A DNA stretch of 64,000 nt, taken from Pseudomonas sp. URIL14HWK12:I12. GTDB taxonomy: Bacteria; Pseudomonadota; Gammaproteobacteria; Pseudomonadales; Pseudomonadaceae. A program made the translations under genes and the position numbers. The notes below the pieces were generated by a model, which was given only the letters and a program-made list of their open reading frames with translations, did no database searches and was not told where the DNA came from. Where the stretch lies: NCBI RefSeq assembly GCF_003097135.1, contig NZ_QEQL01000001.1:434001-498000 (forward strand), written 5' to 3'. Positions within the stretch are counted from its first letter, which is position 1; every line of letters begins with the position of its first letter. Below, one piece after another: positions 55,529 through 64,000 of the stretch.

Positions 55529-56548
55529 CTACCACATGCGATGGCCAGACAGCGCGGCCCACAGGCGGCCTAGCCCATGCTCGGCAGCATGAGTTGCCGC
55601 CAGCCCTACTCGCTCCTGTAAAGACTTGCGTTCCTCGAAGTGGAGATGGAATACCTCGGCGACCTGTGCGCGCTCAGCCAGGTATTCATCGCTGGTCTTG
55701 ATCTCGTCGATAAGCTTGACTTCCAACGCGCTGACACCTAGCCAGACCTCGCCGGTAGCAACTGTCTCGATGGACAATTGCGGACGGTAGTGCACGACGA
55801 AGTTCTTGAACAACCGATGCGTGACTTCCAGATCTTCCTGGAATTTTTCACGGCCCTTTTCGGTGTTCTCGCCAAGGATGGTGAGTGTGCGTTTATATTC
55901 ACCGGCGGTGTGCATTTCGACGTCGATATCGTGCTTGCGCAACAGGCGATGCAGATTGGGAAGCTGGGCGACCACTCCAATCGAGCCGAGGACGGCAAAA
56001 GGGGCACTCAGAATTTTTTCGCCGATGCAGGCCATCATGTAGCCGCCGCTTGCGGCGACTTTGTCGACGCACACTGTCAACGGGATGCCTGCCTGGCGAA
56101 TTCGCGCCAGCTGCGAGGACGCCAGCCCATAGCTGTGCACCAGCCCACCTCCACTTTCCAGCCGCAGCACTACCTCGTCACGGGGGGTGGCGACGGTCAG
56201 CAGTGCGGTGATTTCACGGCGCAGGCTTTCAGTGGCCGAGGCTTTGATATCGCCCTCGAAATCCAGAACGAACACGCGCTCGGGATTATCCTTGGTTTTC
56301 TTCCGGGCTTTCTGGGCTTTGGCCTGCTGCTTGCGCAGGCGCTTGAGCGCATCTTTATCGAGCAGGCTGCTCTCGAGGCGCTCACGCAATTGCTTGTAGG
56401 CATCATTGAGCTTGTGGACCTGCAACTGCCCACCCTTGCGGCGCCCCTTGCCACGTGCGGCAGCGACCGCCGCCACCACGATCAGTATCGCTACCACCAG
56501 CGTGGCGGTTTTGGCGAGAAAGCCCATGTAATCGGTGAAAAACTCCAC
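55529..56548 (-). CDS. sohB: Protease SohB (signal peptide peptidase family S49)
   Basis: This 339-residue inner-membrane protease aligns in order with E. coli SohB: one N-terminal helix (FLAKTATLVVAILIV), a basic linker, then the S49 domain with the nucleophile in KVAASGGYMMAC, FAVLGSIGVVAQ and the general-base lysine in AGEYKRTLTILGENTEKG. The GTG at 56548, with GGAG eight bases upstream, gives the correct MEFFTDYMGFLAK start as in E. coli MELLSEYGLFLAK. An ATG further upstream is not needed. It degrades membrane-bound peptides at the periplasmic side. Divergent from the SCP2 gene. Confidence 0.93.
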   Translation of the reverse strand: MEFFTDYMGFLAKTATLVVAILIVVAAVAAARGKGRRKGGQLQVHKLNDAYKQLRERLESSLLDKDALKRLRKQQAKAQKARKKTKDNPERVFVLDFEGDIKASATESLRREITALLTVATPRDEVVLRLESGGGLVHSYGLASSQLARIRQAGIPLTVCVDKVAASGGYMMACIGEKILSAPFAVLGSIGVVAQLPNLHRLLRKHDIDVEMHTAGEYKRTLTILGENTEKGREKFQEDLEVTHRLFKNFVVHYRPQLSIETVATGEVWLGVSALEVKLIDEIKTSDEYLAERAQVAEVFHLHFEERKSLQERVGLAATHAAEHGLGRLWAALSGHRMW

Positions 56549-56690
56549 GGTGTCTCCTTTGTTAGCGCAGGCCATGGCCGTGCCACGGCGAGGCGATGGC
56601 CGCAAGCATACCGGGGCGCCGAAGCGCCGGCCAGCCGCGCACTCTGGTCAAAGCTGAAACACTCTTTTGAAACGCTCGTATGAATTTGCG

Positions 56691-56720
56691 TTGACAGCGC
56701 TGCCCGGTTGCTCCTAACCT
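56691..56720 (+). promoter_or_regulatory. Possible sigma-70 promoter for the SCP2 gene
   Basis: A perfect -35 TTGACA (56691-56696) is followed after 18 bases by TAACCT as a weak -10, about 50 bases before the SCP2 start codon. It looks plausible but the -10 departs from consensus. Confidence 0.35.
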
Positions 56721-56771
56721 GCGCCATCGCTCGCAGTGCGAGCTTTTAAAAGCCCTTTACTGGAGTCCACC

Positions 56772-57086
56772 ATGACCGACGTCTCCCGCGCCATCGAAGC
56801 CATGAAAGCCCGGTTCAACCCTGCCGCTGCTGCCGGGCTCGACCTGGTGTTCGGCTTCAATATCGATGATTCAAAGCATTTCAATCTGGTCGTCAAAGAC
56901 GGCACCTGCGAGCTGCAGGAAGGTGAAAACCCAGACGCTAACGTCACGCTGGTGACCGACAGCGAAACCCTCGAGGGCATCGTGAGCGGCGAAACCGACG
57001 GCATGCAGGCATTCATGCAGGGCAAGTTGCGCACCGAAGGCGACATGATGTTGGCGCTCAAGCTCAGCGAGCTGTTCCCAGCCTGA
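56772..57086 (+). CDS. SCP2 sterol-binding domain protein
   Basis: This 104-residue single-domain protein has the SCP2 layout: an N-terminal helix (IEAMKARFNPAAAAG), a five-stranded sheet (DLVFGFNI, HFNLVVKDGTCELQEG, NVTLVTDSETLEGIVSGETDGMQAFMQGKLRTEGD) and a last helix (MLALKLSELF). Such proteins bind a lipid or acyl chain. The ATG is preceded by GGAG. Its 3' end overlaps the converging ercS'-like gene by 23 bases. Confidence 0.9.
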   Translation: MTDVSRAIEAMKARFNPAAAAGLDLVFGFNIDDSKHFNLVVKDGTCELQEGENPDANVTLVTDSETLEGIVSGETDGMQAFMQGKLRTEGDMMLALKLSELFPA

Positions 57087-58398
57087 GCCCATCGCCACCG
57101 GCGAGCAATGCGGCAAGCGTCGCCCGAAGCTTGCCGGGCCTGGCGGGCTTGTTCAGTTGCGGTGCACCCAGCTTGCGCATGGCTTCTCGGCACGCGTCGC
57201 TGCGGTCGGCGGTGATGAACAGCGCCCTCAGGTCCTGCCCCCACGCCTTGCGTAGCACAACTAGCAATTCGGTGCCGAGTTTGCCGTGATCCAGGTGGTA
57301 ATCGATGACTACCACCTGCGCAGGGGGCCCTTCGAGAGCGCTTCGCTCGTCCAACGCTGTTCTTACCTGGCAACCCCATTGGGCCAGCAGTGCCGCCATG
57401 CTCTCGAGGATGGCCGGCTCATTGTCGACTACCAGCACCGAGGTACCAGGCAGGGGGTCGAATGCCACCGGCAAGCCCGTGGCCGTCGTGGTCGGTGGCA
57501 ACAGCTCGGTGGAAAGGGGCAGCGCAACGCTGAACACAGACCCTCTTCCCACGCGCGATCGCACGCTCACGGGGTGCCGCAAGATCGTGGCCATGCGCTC
57601 GACAATTGCCAGCCCCAGCCCGACGCCCTGGCGGTCCGCCGCCCGCCCTGTATCGAGCTGGCGAAACGCCTGGAAAATCACCTGTTGCTGGTCGGCGGGT
57701 ATCCCGCAACCGCTGTCCCATACCTGAAGCAACATCCCCCCTTGGGCCTTGCGGGCTGCGACCAGGACGCCGCCGCTCGAGGTGTATCTGCAGGCATTGC
57801 TGATCAGGTTGCGCACGATACGTGCCAGTAGATGCGCATCGGTTTCTACCACCGCATTGCGACCGACCCGGCAGCGGATCTTCAGCCCCTTGGCCGCCGC
57901 CACTGGCTCGAATTCGGCAGCCAGAGACGGCAACCACTGCTGCAGCGCCAGGGGCGCAAGCGTGGGCGTAACAGCATCCTGGTCGAGGCGAGCGATATCC
58001 AGGAGGTCACTGAGCAACTGCTCAGCGCCTTCAAGCGCCAGATGGCTACGCTCCACCAGATGGGCCTCGGTAGGCGGTAAATCCCGCTCCCGAAGCGCGG
58101 AAATCAGCAGCCGCGCGGCATTGAGCGGCTGCAGCAAGTCGTGGCTGGCGGCAGCCAGGTATTTATCCTTGCTACGGTTGGCGGCCTCAGCAGCATCCCG
58201 GGCCAAGCGCAGTTGCTCGGTACGCTCCAGCACCCGCCGTTCGAGTTCGTCATTGAGCTGGCGGTAGCGGTTACGCTCGGTTTCCAGTTCTTCCAGGCGG
58301 CCGACCAATTCGGCGTAATGGTGCTTGCGCATCGAATGATTGCCCAGACCAAGCAACCCCTCCAGCGAAGCGCCCTCCTGCTCAAAGGGCTTCGCCAA
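57064..58398 (-). CDS. Hybrid sensor kinase, ErcS'/NahK-like
   Basis: This is a 444-residue cytoplasmic hybrid kinase. After a coiled-coil N-terminus it has a His-kinase dimerisation domain (KDKYLAAASHDLLQPLNAARLL, with the phospho-His), an ATPase domain (RIVRNLISNACRYTSSG, DSGCGIPADQQQVIFQAFRQ, GVGLGLAIVERM) and a C-terminal receiver-like domain (TSVLVVDNEPAILESMAALL, VVIDYHLDHGKLGTELL). It resembles the ErcS'/NahK group, and its location right behind an ercA-like gene fits ercS' in the ethanol-oxidation regulatory network. It starts at TTG, overlapping ercA by 17 bases. A PAS domain is absent. Confidence 0.85.
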   Translation of the reverse strand: MAKPFEQEGASLEGLLGLGNHSMRKHHYAELVGRLEELETERNRYRQLNDELERRVLERTEQLRLARDAAEAANRSKDKYLAAASHDLLQPLNAARLLISALRERDLPPTEAHLVERSHLALEGAEQLLSDLLDIARLDQDAVTPTLAPLALQQWLPSLAAEFEPVAAAKGLKIRCRVGRNAVVETDAHLLARIVRNLISNACRYTSSGGVLVAARKAQGGMLLQVWDSGCGIPADQQQVIFQAFRQLDTGRAADRQGVGLGLAIVERMATILRHPVSVRSRVGRGSVFSVALPLSTELLPPTTTATGLPVAFDPLPGTSVLVVDNEPAILESMAALLAQWGCQVRTALDERSALEGPPAQVVVIDYHLDHGKLGTELLVVLRKAWGQDLRALFITADRSDACREAMRKLGAPQLNKPARPGKLRATLAALLAGGDGLRLGTAR

Positions 58399-59545
58399 AC
58401 ACCACCTCGACGTCGCGCTGATTGGAATGGCGCGGGTTGGTCAGAATACAGGGGTCGCCCATGGCGTGGGCCGAAAGGAACGGAATGTCCGAGCACCCAA
58501 CGCCATGGCCGCCCAAGGTTTCATGAAAGCCGACTGCCCGCTTAAGGTCTATCAGGTGCTGCACAAGGCGCTCGCGCACTTGGCCGGCACTCAAACCGCG
58601 GCAATCGATACCGAAGGTTTGCGCGATGACCTTGAAGCGCTCCGGCGCCGCGCTGTAGTTGAATGCAACCACATGCTCGACCAGTACGGCGTTGCACAGG
58701 CCATGGGGTAGGTCAAGAAAACCGCCCAGGCTGTGCGACATGGCGTGCACTGCACCGAGAATGGCATTAGAAAAAGCCAACCCCGCCTGCATACTGCCCA
58801 GCATCACTTTTTCACGAAGGGTGATGTCGTTGGGGTTGGCGATCATCGGCACGAGGTGGCCATTGATCAGCCGCATGGCTTCGAGCGCATGTGGATCGGT
58901 GAGCGGCCCGTGGCCGGTCGAAACGAACGCTTCGATGGCATGCACCAAGGCATCGATGCCAGTACAGGCTGACAGAAACGGGTCCATGCTGGCAGTGGTT
59001 TGCGGGTCGATCAGCGCCACGTCGGGAACAACCGCCTTGCTGACGATCGAAAACTTCATCCGCTCCTGCTGATCGGAGATGATCACAAACTGTGACACAT
59101 CCGCAGATGTACCGGCTGTGGTGGGGATGAGGATCAAAGGCGGGCTGGGGGCCCGGAGGGTATCGACACCTTCGAATTCCAGGATATTGCGCCCATGGGC
59201 CACCACAATACCGATGGCCTTGGCGCAGTCCATCGGGCTGCCACCCCCAATGGCGACAATCACATCGCACTGCTGCTCGCGGTAAAAATCCGCACCCGCC
59301 ATGACTTCCTCTACCCGCGGGTTCGGCGAGACGGCACTGAACAGGCTCCACGCCACCCCCTGGCCTTCGAAACTTGCCTGCACATCCGCCACCCAACCGG
59401 CGGCCATCACACCGGGGTCGCTGACCAGCAACACCCGCCGAGCACCGAAATGGCGCGCATAGTGGGCCGCACTATGGCGGCTGCCGGCACCGAAGATGAT
59501 TTCAGGGGAAACGAACTTGCGCAGCGCGCTCAGCGGGGCGGTCAT
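58382..59545 (-). CDS. ercA: Iron-containing alcohol dehydrogenase, ErcA-like
   Basis: This 387-residue enzyme is a group III dehydrogenase with NAD-binding and metal-binding parts: AIGGGSPMDCAKAIGIV, ILIPTTAGTSADVSQFVIISD, SACTGIDALVHAIEAFVS, and the metal ligands in GAVHAMSHSLGGFLDLPHGLCNAVL. Together with the following kinase it matches the P. aeruginosa/putida ercA-ercS' unit, which takes part in regulating PQQ-dependent ethanol oxidation. ATG start; downstream gene overlaps by 17 bases. Confidence 0.88.
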   Translation of the reverse strand: MTAPLSALRKFVSPEIIFGAGSRHSAAHYARHFGARRVLLVSDPGVMAAGWVADVQASFEGQGVAWSLFSAVSPNPRVEEVMAGADFYREQQCDVIVAIGGGSPMDCAKAIGIVVAHGRNILEFEGVDTLRAPSPPLILIPTTAGTSADVSQFVIISDQQERMKFSIVSKAVVPDVALIDPQTTASMDPFLSACTGIDALVHAIEAFVSTGHGPLTDPHALEAMRLINGHLVPMIANPNDITLREKVMLGSMQAGLAFSNAILGAVHAMSHSLGGFLDLPHGLCNAVLVEHVVAFNYSAAPERFKVIAQTFGIDCRGLSAGQVRERLVQHLIDLKRAVGFHETLGGHGVGCSDIPFLSAHAMGDPCILTNPRHSNQRDVEVVFGEAL

Positions 59546-59583
59546 GGCAAAGCCCTGTTCTTATGTGTTTTGCAAACAGGGTA

Positions 59584-61146
59584 TCACGCCCCTGCCCCTT
59601 CCGCCGGCGCGCGATGCTCCTCAAAAAATGCCAGGAACTGCTCCAGCGGAAGCGCCCTGGCATACAGCCAGCCTTGCACATAGTCAACTTGGCGCGCTTT
59701 GAGATACTCGGCCTGGGCCAGCGTTTCGACACCCTCTGCGACAATGCCGAGCCCCAGTTCATGGGCCATATCAATGATATAGCCGGTAACTGCGCTGGTG
59801 GCGGCATCAGCACCGATGGTATCGATGAAGGCCTTGTCGATCTTGAGCACATCCAACGGAAGGCCTTGCAGGTACTGTAGGCTGGAATAACCTGTGCCGA
59901 AGTCATCGATCGCAACACGATGGCCCGCCTCACGGGCTGCCTCGATGGTCTGCCGCGCCCGCTCGATATCCATGAAGCCGCGCTCGGTCGCCTCCAGCCA
60001 TAGCTGCGCCGGGTCGATTCCAGAGCCCTCAAGCACGCGTTTGATCACGGGCAAGGCTCGGCCGCTTTTCAGGTCCTCTGCACAAAGATTGACTGCGATA
60101 TGCAACTGGGGATGACGTCGCAGCAGTGGGCCCAGATCTTTGACGATCAAGGCCAGCACCTGATCGGTGATCGGTTGAATCAGGCCGCTTTCCTCTGCCA
60201 GCGGAATGAACAGGTCAGGCCGCACGAGGCTGCCGTCTGGGCGCCGCCAACGGACCAGTGCCTCTGCGCCCACACACTGGCCGCCGGCCAGGTGCATGAT
60301 CGGTTGATAGTGCACCTCGAACTCGCCACGGCTCACAGCGATCTGAAGTTCTCCCAGAGGCGAGAGCCGCCGGTAACAAAGCCAGGCCACCAGCCCCACC
60401 AGCGCGGCAGCACACACGATCGCCAGCGGCAACAACCAGAGCCATTGGGCATTCAACAAGGATGAAAAGGACGTTTGCGGGCTCACTACTATGGCACGCC
60501 ACCCCGGTGCTTGCGCCTGCTCGACCCACATGCCCGCGGGAGGCTGTGCACCTTGAACCAGCGTAGCGAGCCGGGCACGGTCGGCACCGTCGTTATAGGC
60601 CAGCAACGCGCCGTTGTTGGCTACCAGGCCAATCTGCATCGGCGAATCCGTGAGCACATCGGCTAGGCGGGAAGGGATAATCAAGACGTTGTAGTTGCCC
60701 CGCTGCAAGCCGACCATGGCGGTACCATTGCCGACCTGCGGCCGAATCGCGGTAAACACTTCGGTGCCATCATCGAGCAGGTAATCTGCCGCCCCTTGAT
60801 GCACCGGGGTGGCGACCGTGCCCCAGGAGTTGCATCGCAAGAGCCCGCCTTCGAAATAGCCGATTTCTTCGATAAAGCGTGTATTGGCCGTAAGGCTCTG
60901 CATGTGCGCAATATGGGCTGTACTGCACGCCGGCTCGGTGCTCTGCTGCATCGCATCAAGCGCCTGGCGGGCGCCCTCAAATGACAGCTGTGCGCGGCGG
61001 ATCGCCCATTGGGCAGTCGATTGCAGGTGGATTCTGGCTTCACGCTCTACGCCTTGCTTGGCCAGCCATGTGGCCATTACCAACGGGACCATCGCCGCTG
61101 CCACCGCAGCAAGGCAACTGATCAAAACTATGCGTTTGCGTATCAC
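59584..61146 (-). CDS. CSS-motif EAL c-di-GMP phosphodiesterase
   Basis: This 520-residue membrane protein starts with a helix (IVLISCLAAVAAAMVPLVM), a periplasmic CSS-motif domain with two cysteines (ACSTAHIAHM and LLRCNSWG, the second resembling the CSSWG core), a second helix near residue 245, and an EAL domain with GAEALVRWRR, FMDIERARQ, DDFGTGYSSLQYL and AEGVETLAQ, so catalysis should be intact. Such enzymes are controlled by periplasmic redox state. GTG at 61146 is chosen because it leads directly into the first helix; upstream TTG starts would add a polar tail. Follows ercA on the same strand with a 38-base gap. Confidence 0.87.
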   Translation of the reverse strand: MIRKRIVLISCLAAVAAAMVPLVMATWLAKQGVEREARIHLQSTAQWAIRRAQLSFEGARQALDAMQQSTEPACSTAHIAHMQSLTANTRFIEEIGYFEGGLLRCNSWGTVATPVHQGAADYLLDDGTEVFTAIRPQVGNGTAMVGLQRGNYNVLIIPSRLADVLTDSPMQIGLVANNGALLAYNDGADRARLATLVQGAQPPAGMWVEQAQAPGWRAIVVSPQTSFSSLLNAQWLWLLPLAIVCAAALVGLVAWLCYRRLSPLGELQIAVSRGEFEVHYQPIMHLAGGQCVGAEALVRWRRPDGSLVRPDLFIPLAEESGLIQPITDQVLALIVKDLGPLLRRHPQLHIAVNLCAEDLKSGRALPVIKRVLEGSGIDPAQLWLEATERGFMDIERARQTIEAAREAGHRVAIDDFGTGYSSLQYLQGLPLDVLKIDKAFIDTIGADAATSAVTGYIIDMAHELGLGIVAEGVETLAQAEYLKARQVDYVQGWLYARALPLEQFLAFFEEHRAPAEGAGA

Positions 61147-61313
61147 TGGCAGGGTCCGTTGCGTGCGATTGGCAACCAGACTAACCCCGGGCCGCCCGCC
61201 TGCCAACTACGGCTATGGCGTTTTTCAATAGGGTCGATGGCGTAATTTGAAGTGCGTGTTTCAAAGGCTTGCCTGATGCTTGGGCCGCGTCCCCACAACA
61301 AGATCGGTGCCCT

Positions 61314-61757
61314 ATGAAAACCGTTGCGCAGCTGCTCAAGGAAAAACCTGAAAGCCACCACGCCGTGCTGACCATCGGCCCGGACCAACTAGTGCTCGAA
61401 GCACTTCGGCTGATGGCGCAGATCAACGTCGGTGCCCTCCCTGTGGTCGAACACGGCGAAGTCGTGGGCGTCGTCAGCGAGCGCGACTACGCACGCAAGA
61501 TGGTGCTGCAGGGCCGGTCTTCGGCCGGAACGCCGGTCAGGGCGATCATGAACGCTCCAGTGATCACCGTGGGGATGGGTGAAACGCTGGAGCGTTGCAT
61601 GAACATCATGACCGACAGCCACTTGCGTCACCTGCCTGTTGTAAACGACGGCGAGCTGGTTGGGCTGTTGTCGATTGGCGACCTGGTCAAGGCCGCCATT
61701 GCCGAACAGGCGAAGTTGATCGCCCAGATGGAACAGTACATCCGCGGCGAGCACTGA
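61314..61757 (+). CDS. CBS-domain protein
   Basis: This 147-residue protein consists of two CBS motifs (about residues 5-60 and 75-130): AVLTIGPDQLVLEALRLMAQINVGALPVV with the SERDYARKM end, and APVITVGMGETLERCMNIMTDSHLRHLPVV with GLLSIGDLVKAAI. CBS pairs bind adenine nucleotides and sense energy status. No catalytic domain is attached. It is oriented toward the LRR gene, whose stop lies 16 bases away. Confidence 0.9.
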   Translation: MKTVAQLLKEKPESHHAVLTIGPDQLVLEALRLMAQINVGALPVVEHGEVVGVVSERDYARKMVLQGRSSAGTPVRAIMNAPVITVGMGETLERCMNIMTDSHLRHLPVVNDGELVGLLSIGDLVKAAIAEQAKLIAQMEQYIRGEH

Positions 61758-61772
61758 ACACTGTGCTGTTGG

Positions 61773-64000
61773 TCAGCTTCCCCACCATTGCTGGACGTAG
61801 CGAGTTGTCAGTGTTTGCGCCAAGGTGTCGAAGGCTTCCTCACGGGCGCTGGCCAATCCTCGGTACAACGCGTTGTATTGCCCCTCGCTCAGGCGTACCG
61901 GCTGGCGCCCAGGCCCCCATTCTATCTCCGGAATGGCTGAGCCCTGCCCTTGAGCGGCTTGGTTTTGCCGGGCGATACCGTTGGCGGCAGCGGCTACCAG
62001 CTGCTCGTATTGCTGATCGCTGAGGCCCTCCAATGGTACGTGTTCCAGATCGCCGACAGCGTCGTCCGCCCATTCCTGCAGCCGATCCCATAGCGCTTCA
62101 GCCGCCTGCCACTCTGGCGCCCCATAGCGAAGGTAAGGCTCCCAACTGCGGTTGGTGCCTAACACGCTGCGTAACGGGTGAAGCTGCCCACTGACCCGAG
62201 ACCGCCCTGTCAATTCCCAGGCAAACGCCCTGGGCGAAGGCTCATCGTCGTAAAGATGAGTCAACAAGGGCCAAAAGACCTCGGCCTCACCCATCCGTAC
62301 ACTCAAGGAGGGCAGAAAGGCACTGATTTCCACGGCCGTGCACCATACCCAGTCATGCAGGTTTGCCGCCTGCCCCAGGTCGAATATGGGGTTGGCCACC
62401 GCATTGCTGAACACCCGCTCTTGCAGCGCACTCAAACGTGCCTGGAAGGCTTCGTCGCTCAAGGCCTGCCGGGCGGCGAAATACACCGAAGTGCGCGCCT
62501 CGGCCCCAAGGATGAGGGCTTGCCGGTCTGCTGCGGCGATGTCGTTGCCCAAGGCTTCATCGGGGATGATGGCGGTAGCATCGAACAACCCGGTTATGGC
62601 TTCTTCCAGCCAGTAGACCGCTTCGCCACGCTCGATCAAGCGACGGGCGCACTGGCTGAATAGCTCCAGCGTTCGGTCGCCCGCGCGACTACGTTCGCGA
62701 AAACGCTCGACGGCCCGAAGTAGGTGAGGCTGGTCTGCGAGCCATTGGTCAGCTGTGTGTATGCAGAGGATGCCGGCCTGCCTGAGCGCTTGGGCTGTGC
62801 TGTGCGTGAAGCGGTTGTCAGTCAGGTCGATCGTCACCTCGACGCCTTGCCGCTGCAGAGCGTTGCTTAGCTCGACCAGTTCACCAGGCTCCTGGATGTT
62901 GTTGTCGCCCAGGTTGAGGTTCACATCACGCGCAGTGGTGGTACGTAACAAATCCATGGCGGGTTGTGGGATGTCTACTAGCCCGTTGCTCGAAAGGTCC
63001 AGCATCGTCAGCGTTGCCGGCACCTCGAAGCTTGGCGACCCAGCGAAACGATTGCGCGCCAGTGACAGATAGCGCAAATTGACGAAAGGTGCGATCACAG
63101 CTCGAACTTGATCAGCCGCCAGCCCCACGTGGTCCAGCGACAGGCCCTGCAGCTGTGGCATGCCCGCCAAAACTTCCAGCTGCGCAGGTGTCAAAGGGTT
63201 GTCATCGAGCGACAACGAGCGCAGCCCTACAAGGCGCTGTACGGCGCGCAGAGGTTCAAGTGCACCCGATGCCAAGCTGCCCGACAGATTCAGATTGCCG
63301 ATGGGCGAGATACCCTGCGCCGGTGCAAGGCCCTCGAATGCCTGAGCGGAGTCGGCCAGCGGCAGATCGCGCAGAGACAGAAAACGCAGGCGAGGCAGGC
63401 TTGCCACTCCGATCGGCACCGTGGTCAATCGGTTCGCGCCTAGGTACAGGCTGTCGACGTTGCCGAAGCAGGCCAGAAAATGCGCATCCACCTCAGTCAG
63501 TTGCATGTTGCTCAAGCGCAGCTCACCGACATGCTCGAACCGGCCCAGAACCACAGGTAGACGGCCGATGGCAAGGCCACTCAGATCGAGCAGCGTACTA
63601 CCGTCGGTGTTGCGAACTTCTCGACGCCAGGCACGCAGGACGCGCTCGGAAAAAGCACGTCGGTGCTCTGCCAGCATTTCCAGGGCCTGTGCAGTGGGCG
63701 CACCATCTGCCCCCCGAAGCGGCGTTGTCGTTTCCGGCAGACGCTCCAAGGCCGTGAGCTCATCTTCATGCCTGACGCCGCTGGCCTGCCAGTCTGCCAG
63801 CGCGCCACGCAGCACACGGTATTCCTGTTCAAGGCTGGCAACCTCTAGGGCCGCGCCTCGGTCGCTGGTATTGAACTGTTGGAGCAACGCGGCATGCTCT
63901 GAATCCGGCAGGCTCGGATACAGCGCTCTCAGCCGCTCGGCCACCGTATTTACCCAGCGTTGCCCGGAACGGCCACTCAACGCATACCCCACGTGCTTGC
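61773..64000 (-). CDS. Large leucine-rich-repeat protein, C-terminal part (5' end outside the window)
   Basis: About 742 C-terminal residues of a long protein whose frame is open to the window edge. The first visible stretch (SGRSGQRWVNTVAERLRALYPSLP, ASLEQEYRVLRGALADW) is the region that precedes LRRs in NEL-type effectors. LRRs span about 155-385 of the visible part (LLDLSGLAIGRLPVVLG, GLRSLSLDDNPLTPAQLEVLAG, LTMLDLSSNGLVDIPQ). The C-terminal domain shares HTADQWL, VRLSEGQYNALYRGLA and a final QQWW with the paralogue at 50562-55463. No CXD motif is seen; cysteines near FSQCARRL and VWCTAV do not match it. Function is unknown. Confidence 0.8.
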   Translation of the reverse strand, partial: KHVGYALSGRSGQRWVNTVAERLRALYPSLPDSEHAALLQQFNTSDRGAALEVASLEQEYRVLRGALADWQASGVRHEDELTALERLPETTTPLRGADGAPTAQALEMLAEHRRAFSERVLRAWRREVRNTDGSTLLDLSGLAIGRLPVVLGRFEHVGELRLSNMQLTEVDAHFLACFGNVDSLYLGANRLTTVPIGVASLPRLRFLSLRDLPLADSAQAFEGLAPAQGISPIGNLNLSGSLASGALEPLRAVQRLVGLRSLSLDDNPLTPAQLEVLAGMPQLQGLSLDHVGLAADQVRAVIAPFVNLRYLSLARNRFAGSPSFEVPATLTMLDLSSNGLVDIPQPAMDLLRTTTARDVNLNLGDNNIQEPGELVELSNALQRQGVEVTIDLTDNRFTHSTAQALRQAGILCIHTADQWLADQPHLLRAVERFRERSRAGDRTLELFSQCARRLIERGEAVYWLEEAITGLFDATAIIPDEALGNDIAAADRQALILGAEARTSVYFAARQALSDEAFQARLSALQERVFSNAVANPIFDLGQAANLHDWVWCTAVEISAFLPSLSVRMGEAEVFWPLLTHLYDDEPSPRAFAWELTGRSRVSGQLHPLRSVLGTNRSWEPYLRYGAPEWQAAEALWDRLQEWADDAVGDLEHVPLEGLSDQQYEQLVAAAANGIARQNQAAQGQGSAIPEIEWGPGRQPVRLSEGQYNALYRGLASAREEAFDTLAQTLTTRYVQQWWGS

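Overview
The window is a dense, GC-rich chromosomal stretch whose gene families and gene order point to a fluorescent Pseudomonas, most likely of the P. putida group. The evidence is a tusDCBE set followed by a TrpD2-like gene, modABC behind a ModE-like box, a split pqiA with pqiB and pqiC, an ercA/ercS'-like pair, a cysI-type reductase with a DUF934 partner, and many c-di-GMP proteins. No insertion sequence, prophage, integron or CRISPR array is visible. One tRNA (Ser, UGA) is present.

Layout. 1-8 kb: the N-terminus of a GAF-domain regulator, a small unknown protein, a fused ABC exporter, an isolated but complete-looking cyoB (quinol oxidase subunit I), a divergent MocR-type regulator and a DUF1543 protein. 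8-13.4 kb: tRNA-Ser, a BI-1 family membrane protein, tusDCBE with the TrpD2-like gene, and a converging pair made of a radical SAM enzyme with a helix-hairpin-helix tail and its TIGR03915/DUF4130 partner. 13.4-21.6 kb: an isolated polyprenyl sugar-phosphate transferase, a quinone-oxidoreductase-like dehydrogenase divergent from a LysR regulator, three small proteins resembling immunity proteins, and a CsgG-DUF4810-GNA1162 lipoprotein operon. 22-29.4 kb: modABC, an EEP-family/clsB/ybhN phospholipid operon, a lone CSS-like periplasmic sensor and a RarD-like permease. 29.6-34.6 kb: pqiA1-pqiA2-pqiB-pqiC, copC-like/copD-like genes and a parvulin. 34.9-50.5 kb: small unknowns, two cytochromes b561, an RlmI-like methyltransferase, two c-di-GMP enzymes and a GNAT protein, glutaminase, D-Ala-D-Ala ligase, a FUSC protein, a HAD phosphatase, an MFS pump and the assimilatory reductase operon. 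50.5-64 kb: two large leucine-rich-repeat (LRR) proteins in the same orientation enclose sohB, an SCP2 protein, ercS'/ercA, a CSS-EAL phosphodiesterase and a CBS protein.

Functional themes are envelope maintenance (pqi, clsB/ybhN, sohB, ddlA, the CsgG-like trio), respiration and redox (cyoB, two b561 cytochromes, ercAS'), metal and sulfur handling (modABC, copCD, tus, cysI) and c-di-GMP signalling (three genes with EAL domains, plus sensor-only and partial relatives). The items most worth a second look are the two LRR paralogues, which have an effector-like architecture but lack the usual NEL ligase cysteine; the subunit-less cyoB; the radical SAM/DUF4130 DNA-modification pair; and the orphan immunity-like cluster. 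All functional statements rest on reading the sequence and on remembered family features. No database search was run.
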